Shown: positions 17,854-26,134 of the stretch, in pieces
Layout: every line of letters begins with the position of its first letter
How positions within the stretch are numbered: the stretch's first letter is position 1
Source of the DNA: PALSA-270 sp963770915
GTDB taxonomy: Bacteria; Acidobacteriota; Terriglobia; Terriglobales; Acidobacteriaceae
Length of the DNA stretch: 64,000 bases
NCBI GenBank assembly: GCA_963770915.1
Contig: CAVYRG010000001.1
Location: forward strand, 1,612,001-1,676,000
Direction of reading: 5' to 3'
Position numbers and translations under genes: made by a program
The notes under the pieces: model-generated
Seen by the model: the letters and a program-made list of their open reading frames with translations, nothing else
The model's database searches: none
Told to the model about the DNA's origin: nothing

Positions 17854-17925
17854 GAATGTCATATTTTCGTATTGTGCGAAACTCTGATTTATGCTAACCT
17901 ATCCTTCAGCTATTGGGGTAGGTCT

Positions 17926-18339
17926 ATGAAAAACAGAGCGTTTCTGCGGCTTCGCGATCGCAATCAGATCACTTTGCCGGCCGATGTTGTTGCCCAATTT
18001 GGATTGGAGGTCGGCGATCTGCTGGAACTCACCCTCTCCGGGGTGAAGGCAGTTCAACTTCGTCCAGCGCACATTGTGACTGCAGGCACAGTCGAAGCCG
18101 ACCTCCGCGAAAAGGAGTCTGCCGAGCGCATGCGGCGGAAGGAAAACCGGGCCTACGCCAGTCCCGAAGAATTCCATCGTCACCTCGACCAGATCGAGAA
18201 GGCCGAAGTAATAGAGTCAGCCCCAGAGGACAAACCCACCGAGACCCCGATCACTTTCAAGCCCGACGAGTGGAAGCAGCGGGTGCTTTCTGCCGTCGAA
18301 GCGGCCCTGGACAACGCGTCGGCAAACTACATCAAGTAG
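17926..18339 (+). CDS. AbrB/SpoVT (MazE-like) DNA-binding domain protein
   Basis: A 137-residue protein. The start is ATG 17926 (GGTAGGTCT upstream), not the longer frame from 17872. Residues 1-48 form a swapped-hairpin AbrB fold: LRLRDRNQITLPADVVAQFG, then LEVGDLLEL. The remainder is charged and helical (ADLREKESAERMRRKENRAY) with a final amphipathic segment (WKQRVLSAVEAALDN). AbrB-type proteins act as transition-state regulators or antitoxins. The small gene 11 bases downstream makes a two-gene unit of toxin-antitoxin size, but the antitoxin role is inference. Confidence 0.8.
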   Translation: MKNRAFLRLRDRNQITLPADVVAQFGLEVGDLLELTLSGVKAVQLRPAHIVTAGTVEADLREKESAERMRRKENRAYASPEEFHRHLDQIEKAEVIESAPEDKPTETPITFKPDEWKQRVLSAVEAALDNASANYIK

Positions 18340-18350
18340 ACTGAAGTTCC

Positions 18351-18647
18351 ATGAAGGGGTTGGTCTCGAGCGATCTTGAAAACTTCGACGGGCCCTACTC
18401 TGCGCTTCTTCGTCGCCTCCACTCACGACGGGAGGAGATTGGCGCCCGCCTTCGGCAAATCGAAACCCAGCTTCTCGACGGGAACCTGAACGGTTCCAGC
18501 GAACACAATCGAGTGATTGGCAACCGATGCATCACCTTGGTGGACGATTACGTCGTCGTTTTCGAACTCGAAGAATGGCACGAGGGCGGCGAGACTGCTC
18601 GCCACTTGTATCTGTTGGCGCTCGAGGTCGAAAAGCCGAGGCACTGA
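18351..18647 (+). CDS. Unknown 98-residue protein paired with the AbrB-like gene
   Basis: No family recognised. The first half is a charged helix (YSALLRRLHSRREEIGARLRQIETQLL). The second half is strand-like (NRCITLVDDYVVVFELEEW, then ARHLYLLALEVEK), an order of helices then beta hairpin loosely reminiscent of RelE/ParE toxins, though key residues cannot be assigned. It follows the AbrB-like gene by 11 bases and is convergent with the next gene by 2 bases. Its codon use resembles the neighbours, so it is probably a real gene. Confidence 0.6.
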   Translation: MKGLVSSDLENFDGPYSALLRRLHSRREEIGARLRQIETQLLDGNLNGSSEHNRVIGNRCITLVDDYVVVFELEEWHEGGETARHLYLLALEVEKPRH

Positions 18648-18649
18648 TC

Positions 18650-18949
18650 TTATCCGCCGAGTTTCCCGAACAGATCGAGCAGGAACCCGGCAGCCATCAG
18701 CAGAAAACCCATGCGGTTCCATCGTTGCGAGCGCGAGGCGAACCAGAACTGAACCGCGCCCGGTCCTTCAATGGGGCGCCCTTGCCCATCGACATAGGTT
18801 GCTCCCACGGATTCGGTTTCTTTCTGGACTTCCTCGCGGCCCGCTTCCCGCTCGGTCCGCTTCTTGCCGAATATCGCATCAACCGAGAGCAGGGCTGAGC
18901 CAGCGAACCCCAGAACGCAGGCTGTCACTTCGCACCAATGGCAGGGCAT
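18650..18949 (-). CDS. Small unknown protein with two membrane segments
   Basis: Ninety-nine residues from ATG 18949 (a longer frame reaches 19021 but adds unlikely sequence). Helix 1 is about residues 6-25 (CEVTACVLGFAGSALLSVDA) and helix 2 about 79-95 (MGFLLMAAGFLLDLFG). The loop between is charged and contains a GQGRPIEGPG turn. No known domain. It converges on the AbrB-unknown pair with only 2 bases between stops. Confidence 0.55.
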   Translation of the reverse strand: MPCHWCEVTACVLGFAGSALLSVDAIFGKKRTEREAGREEVQKETESVGATYVDGQGRPIEGPGAVQFWFASRSQRWNRMGFLLMAAGFLLDLFGKLGG

Positions 18950-19014
18950 AGCGTTAATCCTTCGTTGAAGTTGATTTTTGGATTCTAGCTCCCGGCGAAT
19001 GACGCTTGCCCTGA

Positions 19015-19044
19015 TTGACAATGCTTTGCGCCGTAGGCTATCTT
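19015..19044 (+). promoter_or_regulatory. Sigma-70-type promoter for rplM-rpsI
   Basis: A perfect TTGACA (19015-19020) and TATCTT (19039-19044) are separated by 18 bases. It lies 111 bases upstream of rplM, leaving a leader long enough for ribosomal-protein feedback control. Confidence 0.6.
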
Positions 19045-19154
19045 TAAGTCTTTAGCGGTCCTGCGGTTGCCCGCCTGAACGCCCTGCGCCTTCGGCGCAC
19101 GATGATGGGAATCAGCGGTCTTCTTAGCGTTTTACATTTTCTGGGAGATTTGCC

Positions 19155-19586
19155 ATGTCAACCTATTTCCCCAAAGCGGGGGAAATTGTGCGCAAGTGGT
19201 ACGTCGTGGATGCCTCGGGGCAGACGCTGGGACGGCTGGCGTCGCAAGTGGCGCGCATTCTGATGGGAAAAGAGAACCCGCGCTACACGACTTTTCTCGA
19301 TACCGGCGATCACGTGATCGTGATCCATGCCGAGAAGGTGAAGACCACGGGCTTGAAAGCCGAGCAGAAGAAGTATCAACATTACACTGGCTATCCCGGT
19401 GGACTGCGGACGGAGGAATTCCGCAAGCGCTTCGCGCGCAAGCCAGAGATGGTGGTTGAGGCCGCGGTCGAGCGCATGCTTCCCAAGACCAAACTGGGCA
19501 AGCAGATGATGACCAAGCTGAATGTGTACCGCGGCGATAAGCACCCGCATCAGGCGCAGAAGCCGGAAGCAAAAGTTTTGGCGTAA
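19155..19586 (+). CDS. rplM: 50S ribosomal protein L13
   Basis: A 143-residue large-subunit protein of normal length. Signatures include KWYVVDASGQTLGRLASQVA, LMGKENPRYTTFLDTGDHVI, VVNAEKV-type strand (VIVIHAEKVKTTG) and AVERMLPKTKLGKQMMTKLN, then VYRGDKHPH. GGGAG precedes ATG 19155. It is followed by rpsI after 137 bases, the usual L13-S9 operon. Confidence 0.98.
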   Translation: MSTYFPKAGEIVRKWYVVDASGQTLGRLASQVARILMGKENPRYTTFLDTGDHVIVIHAEKVKTTGLKAEQKKYQHYTGYPGGLRTEEFRKRFARKPEMVVEAAVERMLPKTKLGKQMMTKLNVYRGDKHPHQAQKPEAKVLA

Positions 19587-19723
19587 ATTCAGCTCTTGGC
19601 ATTTGAGCTCTTAAGCTGAAAAGCAGAAAGCGACTTTAAGCAGTTTGTGCGATTTAACGAAATTGAGGAAAGGTACAGAGTCGACCCTGGCACGCAAGGC
19701 TGAGGGCTAACGGCTAAAAGCGA

Positions 19724-20119
19724 ATGGCTGAATTAGTTCAATACTACGGAACGGGACGCCGCAAGTCGGCGGTGGCGCGTGTCTATTTGCGTCCGGGCAG
19801 CGGCGAGTTCAAGATCAACGGAAGACCCTTCGAGCAGTACTTCGTGACGGAATCGCAGCGCTCCAGCGCGCGGCAGCCGTTGGTCTCGACCGAGACGGCA
19901 GCCAGCTTCAATGTTCTGGCTCGCGTTTCGGGCGGCGGGGTGAATGGCCAGGCCGATGCCGTCAAGCTAGGCATTGCCCGCGCTCTGATGGTGTTCAACA
20001 TCGAGTTGCGCAAGAAGCTGAAGTCCGAAGGCATGGTCAGCCGCGACGACCGCGCCAAGGAGCGCAAAAAGTACGGGCAGAAGGGCGCCCGCAAGCGCTT
20101 CCAGTACAGCAAGCGGTAA
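19724..20119 (+). CDS. rpsI: 30S ribosomal protein S9
   Basis: A 131-residue small-subunit protein. It shows YYGTGRRKSAVARVYLRPGS, GGGVNGQADAVKLGIARAL and the basic C-terminal tail KKYGQKGARKRFQYSKR that reaches the ribosomal P site. It is the second gene of the rplM-rpsI unit. The spacer before it contains the GCTGAGGGCTAACGGCTAAA type of intergenic repeat seen elsewhere in the window. Confidence 0.98.
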   Translation: MAELVQYYGTGRRKSAVARVYLRPGSGEFKINGRPFEQYFVTESQRSSARQPLVSTETAASFNVLARVSGGGVNGQADAVKLGIARALMVFNIELRKKLKSEGMVSRDDRAKERKKYGQKGARKRFQYSKR

Positions 20120-20346
20120 CGGCGGATTTCCTCGCTCATCCTGGCCACGCCGTTTGCGGTTGGGAACGATGCGGGCAGGCAAAAGGTTTAGCTAAGAGCT
20201 GGAAGCTAGTAGCTGATTTTCGGTGTTCAATTCTTTTCGCGCTCGCATGACGAGAGCGAAAATGGCAATCCCGGCGGTTGGCGGGAATCCGGTTTGGACG
20301 GTATCACCGAACAAACCGGCGGGATGCAGACCCTATAGGAGGTTGA
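20120..20346 (+). promoter_or_regulatory. rpsB leader region with hairpin
   Basis: 227 bases between rpsI and rpsB. A stable hairpin at 20234-20262 (TTTTCGCGCTCG / CGAGAGCGAAAA with one bulge on each arm) is followed by about 70 bases and a strong AGGAGG just before the TTG start. S2 leaders that bind S2 are known in bacteria; whether this one does is inference. Confidence 0.4.
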
Positions 20347-21249
20347 TTGGCTAACATCACCATGAAGGAGTTGCTCGAAGCGGGTGTCCACTTCGGGCAT
20401 CAGACCAAGCGCTGGAATCCCAAGATGAAGGAGTACATCTTCGGAGAACGCAACGGGATTTACATTATCGACCTGCAGAAGACGCTGAAGATGTTCAAGG
20501 AAGCGTCCAAGTTCGTGCAGGAACTGGCCGCGCAAGGCAAGATCGTTCTTTTCGTCGGAACCAAGCGGCAGGCGCAGGACGCCATTGCCGAAGAAGCGAC
20601 ACGCTGCGGCATGTTCTACGTCAACCAGCGCTGGCTGGGCGGGCTGCTCACCAACTGGGTAACGGTGCAGAAGTCGGTGAAGCGGCTCAAAGAGCTCGAC
20701 GAGATGGCCACCGACGGCCGCTACGAGCTGCTGCCTAAGAAGGAAGTCATTAAGCTGGAGCGCGAGCGTAAGCATCTGCAGGCCAACCTGGCCGGCATCA
20801 AGAATATGAGCCGCCTGCCGGACACGATCTTCGTTATCGACTCGAATAAGGAGCAGATTGCGGTGCGCGAGGCGCGCAAGCTGGGCATCCCGGTGGTGGC
20901 GGTCGTCGATACCAACTGCGATCCCAGCGAAGTGGATTATGTGATCCCCGGCAACGATGATGCGCTGCGCGCGATCCGGCTGTTTGCCTCCAAGATTTCC
21001 GATGCCGCCGCCGAAGGTGCGCTTTTGATGAGCGACAAGCAGGCGGCGGAGTTGGCCTCCGTGGTGTCCGCTGAGGCGGCGGCAACCCCGTCCGCAGATG
21101 GCGCGCATGAAGCAGGAGAGGCCGTTGCCGAGGCTGGCAGCGAAGAGATCAGCATGGAAGACGTTCTGGATGGGGGAGCGCGCAAGCTGCCGCCAACTGT
21201 GCCAGAGACCGAGCCTGAACCGGACATTCCGCAAGTCGAAACCCGGTAA
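20347..21249 (+). CDS. rpsB: 30S ribosomal protein S2
   Basis: A 300-residue protein starting at TTG 20347 behind a strong AGGAGG. Signatures: MKELLEAGVHFGHQTKRWNP, FGERNGIYIIDLQKT, QRWLGGLLTNW, VVDTNCDPSEVDYVIPGNDD and DDALRAIRLF. The core ends near residue 230. The last 70 residues are an Ala/Glu/Pro-rich acidic extension (AAEAAATPSADG..., EPEPDIPQVETR) not found in the E. coli protein. tsf follows after 149 bases. Confidence 0.98.
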   Translation: MANITMKELLEAGVHFGHQTKRWNPKMKEYIFGERNGIYIIDLQKTLKMFKEASKFVQELAAQGKIVLFVGTKRQAQDAIAEEATRCGMFYVNQRWLGGLLTNWVTVQKSVKRLKELDEMATDGRYELLPKKEVIKLERERKHLQANLAGIKNMSRLPDTIFVIDSNKEQIAVREARKLGIPVVAVVDTNCDPSEVDYVIPGNDDALRAIRLFASKISDAAAEGALLMSDKQAAELASVVSAEAAATPSADGAHEAGEAVAEAGSEEISMEDVLDGGARKLPPTVPETEPEPDIPQVETR

Positions 21250-21398
21250 GATGGAGAAATTCCGGCTTCCTCCCCTGAGGGCAAATTCCTGACCCGCGCG
21301 GGTCGTCCGGCGCGGGTCAAGTTTTCTAGAGTGCCGTCAGCCGTTGCAAGTCCGCAACGCGGCGAATAGCCAACGGCCAAAGGCTGGGGATCAGGATT

Positions 21399-22055
21399 AT
21401 GAGCACAACTGCAATGAATATTTCTGCTGCACAAGTGAAAGAGCTTCGCGAGAAGACCGGAGCGCCCATGATGGACTGCAAACAGGCGCTCACCGAAGCC
21501 AAAGGGGATATGGAGCAGGCGGTCGTCGTCCTGCGCAAGAAGGGCGTCTCGGTGGCAGCCAAGAAGGCGTCGCGCGCCACCAGCGAAGGCGCGGTGACCA
21601 GCTATATCCACGCCGGCGGCAAGATCGGCGTGCTGGTAGAAGTGAACTGCGAAAGCGATTTCGTGGCCCGCACCGAGGATTTCAAGGAACTGGTGCACGA
21701 CATTGCCATGCATATCGCGGCCAGCGATCCCAGGTTTGTCCGCAAGGAAGACGTCACACCGGAGGATTTCGCGCGCGAAAAGGAAATCTACATCGCCCAG
21801 GCGGTGGCCAGCGGCAAGCCGCAGAATATCGCGGAGAAGATGGTGGCCGGCAAGATGGAGAAGTTTTACGAGGAAGTCTGCCTTCTGGAGCAGCCTTTCA
21901 TCAAGGACCAGACCACTTCGATCGCACAGCTGATCGCCGCCAAGATCGGAAAGCTGGGCGAGAATATCGCGGTTCGCCGCTTCGCCCGCTTTAAGGTCGG
22001 CGAGGGTGGCGCGACGGTGGCTTCCACCCAGCCGCCGGAGCCAAAGCCGGAGTGA
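21399..22055 (+). CDS. tsf: Elongation factor Ts
   Basis: Nucleotide exchange factor for EF-Tu, 218 residues, the short form. The UBA-like N-domain has VKELREKTGAPMMDCKQALT and KKASRATSEGAVTSYIHAGG. The core has VLVEVNCESDFVARTEDFK, the EF-Tu contact motif. The C-terminus QTTSIAQLIAAKIGKLGENI is typical. The start is ATG 21399, and a Rho-independent terminator follows the stop directly. Confidence 0.98.
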   Translation: MSTTAMNISAAQVKELREKTGAPMMDCKQALTEAKGDMEQAVVVLRKKGVSVAAKKASRATSEGAVTSYIHAGGKIGVLVEVNCESDFVARTEDFKELVHDIAMHIAASDPRFVRKEDVTPEDFAREKEIYIAQAVASGKPQNIAEKMVAGKMEKFYEEVCLLEQPFIKDQTTSIAQLIAAKIGKLGENIAVRRFARFKVGEGGATVASTQPPEPKPE

Positions 22056-22058
22056 GAG

Positions 22059-22083
22059 AAGGGCGCCGTTGGCGCCCTTTTTT
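22059..22083 (+). terminator. Rho-independent terminator after tsf
   Basis: Stem AAGGGCGCC / GGCGCCCTT with a GTT loop and a run of seven T. It ends the rpsB-tsf transcript before pyrH, whose start lies about 25 bases further on. Confidence 0.9.
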
Positions 22084-22108
22084 AGCATTTGCGTAGAATA
22101 GGAACTCA

Positions 22109-22825
22109 ATGACACCACCCGCGTTCAAACGCATTCTGCTCAAGCTGTCCGGCGAGGCCTTGGCGGCCGATCAGGGTTTTGGCGTCGACCCCTTCCGCAT
22201 TCATGAAATTGCGGCTGAAGTCGCCGATGTGAAGTCGCTCGGAATCGATGTCGCCATTGTCGTAGGTGGGGGGAATTTCTTCCGCGGGGTGGCCGAGCAG
22301 GCCAAGGAAATGGATCGCGTCTCCGCCGACCAGATGGGCATGCTGGCCACGGTCATCAATGCGCTCGCTCTGCAGGATGCGCTCGAAAAGCAAAAGGTCT
22401 TCACCCGCGTGATGTCGGCCATCGAGATGAATCAGGTCTGCGAACCGTTCATCCGGCGCCGCGCCATCCGGCATATGGAAAAGGGACGGGTGGTGATCTT
22501 CGCCGGAGGTACCGGAAATCCGTACTTTTCGACCGACACGGCAGCTTCGCTGCGCGCCATGGAGATCAAAGCCGACGTAATTCTCAAGGCGACCAAGGTT
22601 GACGGCATCTACGACGCTGATCCCATGGTGGTAAAGGACGCCAAGAAGTTTACCGAGATTAGCTATATGGAAGTCTTGAAGCAGGGGCTCCGCGTGATGG
22701 ATGCGACCGCGATTTCCCTATGCAAGGAGAACAACCTGCCCATCATCATTTTCAACCTGAATCACGCTGGCAACATTCGCAAAGTCGTCAGCGGGGAAAA
22801 AGTAGGTTCGCTGGTGAGCGCATGA
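22109..22825 (+). CDS. pyrH: UMP kinase
   Basis: A 238-residue amino-acid-kinase-fold enzyme making UDP from UMP and ATP. Signatures: RILLKLSGEALA, IVVGGGNFFRG, DQMGMLATVINALALQDAL, VIFAGGTGNPYFSTDTAASL, LKATKVDGIYDADP and the Asn-rich C-terminus INLNHAGNI type (IFNLNHAGNIRKVV). It sits in the conserved rpsB-tsf-pyrH-frr order. Confidence 0.98.
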   Translation: MTPPAFKRILLKLSGEALAADQGFGVDPFRIHEIAAEVADVKSLGIDVAIVVGGGNFFRGVAEQAKEMDRVSADQMGMLATVINALALQDALEKQKVFTRVMSAIEMNQVCEPFIRRRAIRHMEKGRVVIFAGGTGNPYFSTDTAASLRAMEIKADVILKATKVDGIYDADPMVVKDAKKFTEISYMEVLKQGLRVMDATAISLCKENNLPIIIFNLNHAGNIRKVVSGEKVGSLVSA

Positions 22826-22955
22826 GCCGGACCGTCTACAGCTGACCGACTGCCCACTGATAGCCGAATTTGGCATATTATTGCTTCGCGATAGTTTCAC
22901 TAATTTCCCTTTAGATCGTGGATTCCATACGAAACCCACAGTTACGGAGCAAACC

Positions 22956-23543
22956 ATGGCCCAAGCCACGATGGCCGCGATTGCTGGATTGAAAGACACC
23001 TACGTTCAACTCAGGACCCGCATGGATAAAGCGGTGGAGGATTTTCGCAAGGCGATGGCTTCCACCCGCACCGGCCGCGCGTCGGTGCATATGCTGGACA
23101 ACGTAACCGTCGACTACTACGGCTCGCAGATGCCGCTGAATCAGATCGCCCAGGTGCACGCGCCCGAACCGCAACTGATCACCGTGCAACCGTTCGATCC
23201 CTCCTCCCTGCCGGCGATCGAAAAAGCCATCCGCACCGGCGACCTCGGGCTCAACCCCATGAACGACGGCAAGATCATTCGCGTGCCCGTGCCGCCGCTT
23301 ACGGAAGAGCGCCGCAAGGAAATGGTCAAGCACCTGCACAAGATGCTGGAGGAGCATCGCACCGCGGTGCGCAATATCCGCCGCGACGGCAACGACGCCA
23401 TCAAGAAGGCGATGAAGGACAAGAAGATCACCGAAGACGAAGAAAAGCGCGCCATGGAGGAGATCCAGAAGCTCACCGACAACGAGATCAAGAAGATGGA
23501 AGAGATGAGCGGCGCGAAGGAAAAAGAAGTAATGGAAATCTAG
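22956..23543 (+). CDS. frr: Ribosome recycling factor
   Basis: A 195-residue factor that splits post-termination ribosomes with EF-G. The start is ATG 22956 behind CGGAGC; the open frame upstream to 22881 is non-coding. Signatures: RTGRASVHMLDNVTVDYYGS, PLNQIAQVHAPEPQLITVQP, IRVPVPPLTEERRKEMVK and NIRRDGNDAIKK. The C-terminal helix is Lys/Glu-rich, as usual. Confidence 0.98.
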   Translation: MAQATMAAIAGLKDTYVQLRTRMDKAVEDFRKAMASTRTGRASVHMLDNVTVDYYGSQMPLNQIAQVHAPEPQLITVQPFDPSSLPAIEKAIRTGDLGLNPMNDGKIIRVPVPPLTEERRKEMVKHLHKMLEEHRTAVRNIRRDGNDAIKKAMKDKKITEDEEKRAMEEIQKLTDNEIKKMEEMSGAKEKEVMEI

Positions 23544-23710
23544 GACACGGGCCGAAAGTCACACTGGAAGTCCTGAAAACGGGCGGGACGACCGTCAGTC
23601 CTTCAAACCCGCCGGTAAGCGGTCAGCAAGAAGCCGGTTGGTTTGGGCACATCGCGTGCGGGTGCTGTAGTGGACCGGACGCCAGTCGCTGAACGCTAAT
23701 CGGTTTAAGC

Positions 23711-23746
23711 AACGAGCGGTCCTCTAATGAGCCGCTCGTTTTGCTT
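23711..23746 (+). terminator. Rho-independent terminator after frr
   Basis: Stem AACGAGCGG / CCGCTCGTT with a 12-base loop, followed by TTGCTTTT. It lies about 170 bases after frr and just ahead of the molybdoenzyme gene. Confidence 0.75.
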
Positions 23747-23792
23747 TTGCGAATCCGAAGCGATCGCGGGCGCGTGATCTTATAATTGCTGG

Positions 23793-25985
23793 ATGAAGAC
23801 GGTCGTCCATGCCGCCTGCCCGCACGACTGCCCGGACGCATGCGGAGTGCTGATCACAGTGGAAAACGGTCGCGCCACCCGAATTCAGGGCGATCCGGCC
23901 CATCCCACCACCCGCGGCTTTCTTTGCGCCAAAGTGGCTAAGTATCTCGACCGCGTGTATTCGCCGGAGCGTGTACTGTACCCGATGCGGCGGGTTGCAC
24001 CGAAAGGCCCAGAACCCCGGAGCTTCGCTCCGCCGGGACAGCAGGGCGCGGCTGTGTCCACGCAAGCCTGGCGACGGATCACCTGGAACGAAGCGCTCGA
24101 CGAGATCGCCGATCGCTTCAAGAAAATCTGTGCTGAATCAGGCAGCGAGGCAATCCTGCCATATTCCTACGGCGGCACACTGGGAGTGCTGAACGGCGGC
24201 AGCATGGATCGCCGCTTCTTCCATCGACTAGGCGCTTCGCAGCTCGACCGCACCATCTGCTCGATGGCGGGCGAGATCGGTTTGAAGTCTGTGCTGGGGG
24301 TAAAGCTGGGCACCGAGCCCGAACAATTCGCACATTCGCGTTACATCATCGCGTGGGGCGCGAACATTCATGGCAACAACGTTCATCTGTGGCCGTTCAT
24401 TGTGGAGGCGCGCCGCAAGGGCACGAAGTTGGTTGTAATCGACCCTTACCGCACCCGAACTGCGGCATGCGCCGACTGGTATCTCCCGATCAATCCCGGC
24501 GCCGACGCGGCGCTGGCGCTGGGCATGATGCACGTCATAATCAATGAGGGACTCTACGACGCGGATTACGTCGCTCGTTACACGCAGGGCTTCGATGCGC
24601 TGCGCGAAAAGGTTCAGGAATATCCTCCCGAAAAAGTGGCCCACTGGACCGGAATCTCGGCGTCCGACATCATGCAACTGGCCCGCGAGTATGCCACGAT
24701 TCGTCCTTCCGTCATTCGCCTGAACTATGGGCTGCAGCGGTCCGAACGTGGAGGCATGTCGACCCGCGCCATCACCATGCTGCCCTGCATCACCGGCTCA
24801 TGGAAGGAAGTGGGAGGAGGGCTGCAGCTCTCGACCAGCGGCGCGTACCAACTGAATCGCGACGCGCTTGAGCGTACCGACCTTATGGTGAAGGCTCTGG
24901 GCCGCCCGGCCCGCGTGGTCAACATGGTGGAGTTGGGCAAAGCGCTGAACACGTTGGACAATCCGCCGATTAAGGCTCTTTTTGTTTACAGTTCCAATCC
25001 TGTGGCGGTGTGCCCTAACCACAATGAAGTGATCCGCGGATTGAAACGCGGCGATCTCTTCACCGTAGTTCATGAGCAGTTCTTCACTGACACCACGGAC
25101 TATGCCGACATCGTGCTGCCGGCAACCACGTTCTTCGAGCACGACGACCTGCAGACCGGATACGGGCACTACTACGTGCAGATGTCTGAGAAGTCCATCG
25201 AGCCGTTGGGTGAATGCCGCTCCAACGTCGACACCTTTCGCGCGCTCGCTGAGCACATGGGGTTCGATGACGAATGCTTCCGGGAATCCGTGCCTGAGAT
25301 GATCGATCTGGCTCTTGATTCAGAAAATCCGTGGCTGAAGGGAATTGACCGTAAACGCCTACAGCGTGAAGGGCACGTCAGGCTGAATTTCGCGGGAAAT
25401 GGAGAGACAGGCGTCCCGCCCACACAGCGTGATTCGCAACTGGGCACGGGCGGAATACCCACGACTCCGCCCTTTTTGCCCTTCGCCCAGGGAAACTTTG
25501 CCACCCCCAGCGGAAAGGCCGAGCTTTACAACGCCACTCTCAAGCAGCAGGGTCTGGACCCGGTGGCGAGCTTTACTCCGCCGACCGAATCGCGCCACGG
25601 TTCGCAAGCCAGGTTCTTTCCGTTGGAGTTGCTGGCTCGCAAGGCAGACAACTTTCTCAACTCCACTTTCTCCAATCTGGCGGTGACGCAGGAGATGGAG
25701 GAGGTCGGGCTTTTGGAGATGAACGCCGCCGACGCGCGGGCGCGAGGCATCGCCGAGGGTGACGCGGTCCGAGTATACAATCATCGAGGCGAGATTTTGC
25801 TCAAAGCCCGCATAGATGGCTCGGTTCAGCCCGGCGTAGTGGCGGCGCGCCTGCATTGGGCCAAGCTCTCCATAGACGGCAAGAACATCAACGCGCTTAC
25901 TTCTGAAAAACTTACGGACCTAGGCAACTCCGCTACGTTTTATTCCGTCTTGGTTGAAGTAGAGCATTTCAAAGCGGCTTCTTAA
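23793..25985 (+). CDS. Molybdopterin oxidoreductase (DMSO reductase superfamily)
   Basis: A 730-residue single-subunit-like enzyme carrying Mo-bisMGD and one [4Fe-4S] cluster. Cluster ligands are Cys9, Cys13 and Cys17 (CPHDCPDAC) and Cys45 (GFLCAK). Cofactor-binding segments are YGGTLGVLNGGSMDRRFF, WGANIHGNNVH, VVIDPYRTRTAA, INPGADAALALGM, and the C-terminal domain with KADNFLNSTFSN and HRGEILLKARI. There is no Tat signal, so it is probably cytoplasmic. No ferredoxin-like or membrane subunit is adjacent, and the substrate is unknown. Residues 74-95 (GPEPRSFAPPGQQGAAVSTQ) look like a small insertion. modA occurs far away, at 58.6 kb. Confidence 0.9.
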   Translation: MKTVVHAACPHDCPDACGVLITVENGRATRIQGDPAHPTTRGFLCAKVAKYLDRVYSPERVLYPMRRVAPKGPEPRSFAPPGQQGAAVSTQAWRRITWNEALDEIADRFKKICAESGSEAILPYSYGGTLGVLNGGSMDRRFFHRLGASQLDRTICSMAGEIGLKSVLGVKLGTEPEQFAHSRYIIAWGANIHGNNVHLWPFIVEARRKGTKLVVIDPYRTRTAACADWYLPINPGADAALALGMMHVIINEGLYDADYVARYTQGFDALREKVQEYPPEKVAHWTGISASDIMQLAREYATIRPSVIRLNYGLQRSERGGMSTRAITMLPCITGSWKEVGGGLQLSTSGAYQLNRDALERTDLMVKALGRPARVVNMVELGKALNTLDNPPIKALFVYSSNPVAVCPNHNEVIRGLKRGDLFTVVHEQFFTDTTDYADIVLPATTFFEHDDLQTGYGHYYVQMSEKSIEPLGECRSNVDTFRALAEHMGFDDECFRESVPEMIDLALDSENPWLKGIDRKRLQREGHVRLNFAGNGETGVPPTQRDSQLGTGGIPTTPPFLPFAQGNFATPSGKAELYNATLKQQGLDPVASFTPPTESRHGSQARFFPLELLARKADNFLNSTFSNLAVTQEMEEVGLLEMNAADARARGIAEGDAVRVYNHRGEILLKARIDGSVQPGVVAARLHWAKLSIDGKNINALTSEKLTDLGNSATFYSVLVEVEHFKAAS

Positions 25986-26134
25986 AGCGCGGCCTGCGTT
26001 CCGTCCTTCTGAAAGCAAAGGACTTGGACGGTCCGTAGTGCTCTACCGTATAATTGCCGTTTTCCATACTCCCGCAGCCCGAGGTAGTAGCGATTCTTCG
26101 CGTGCATCACGTAAGCCCTGCGGTCGCCAAGGGC

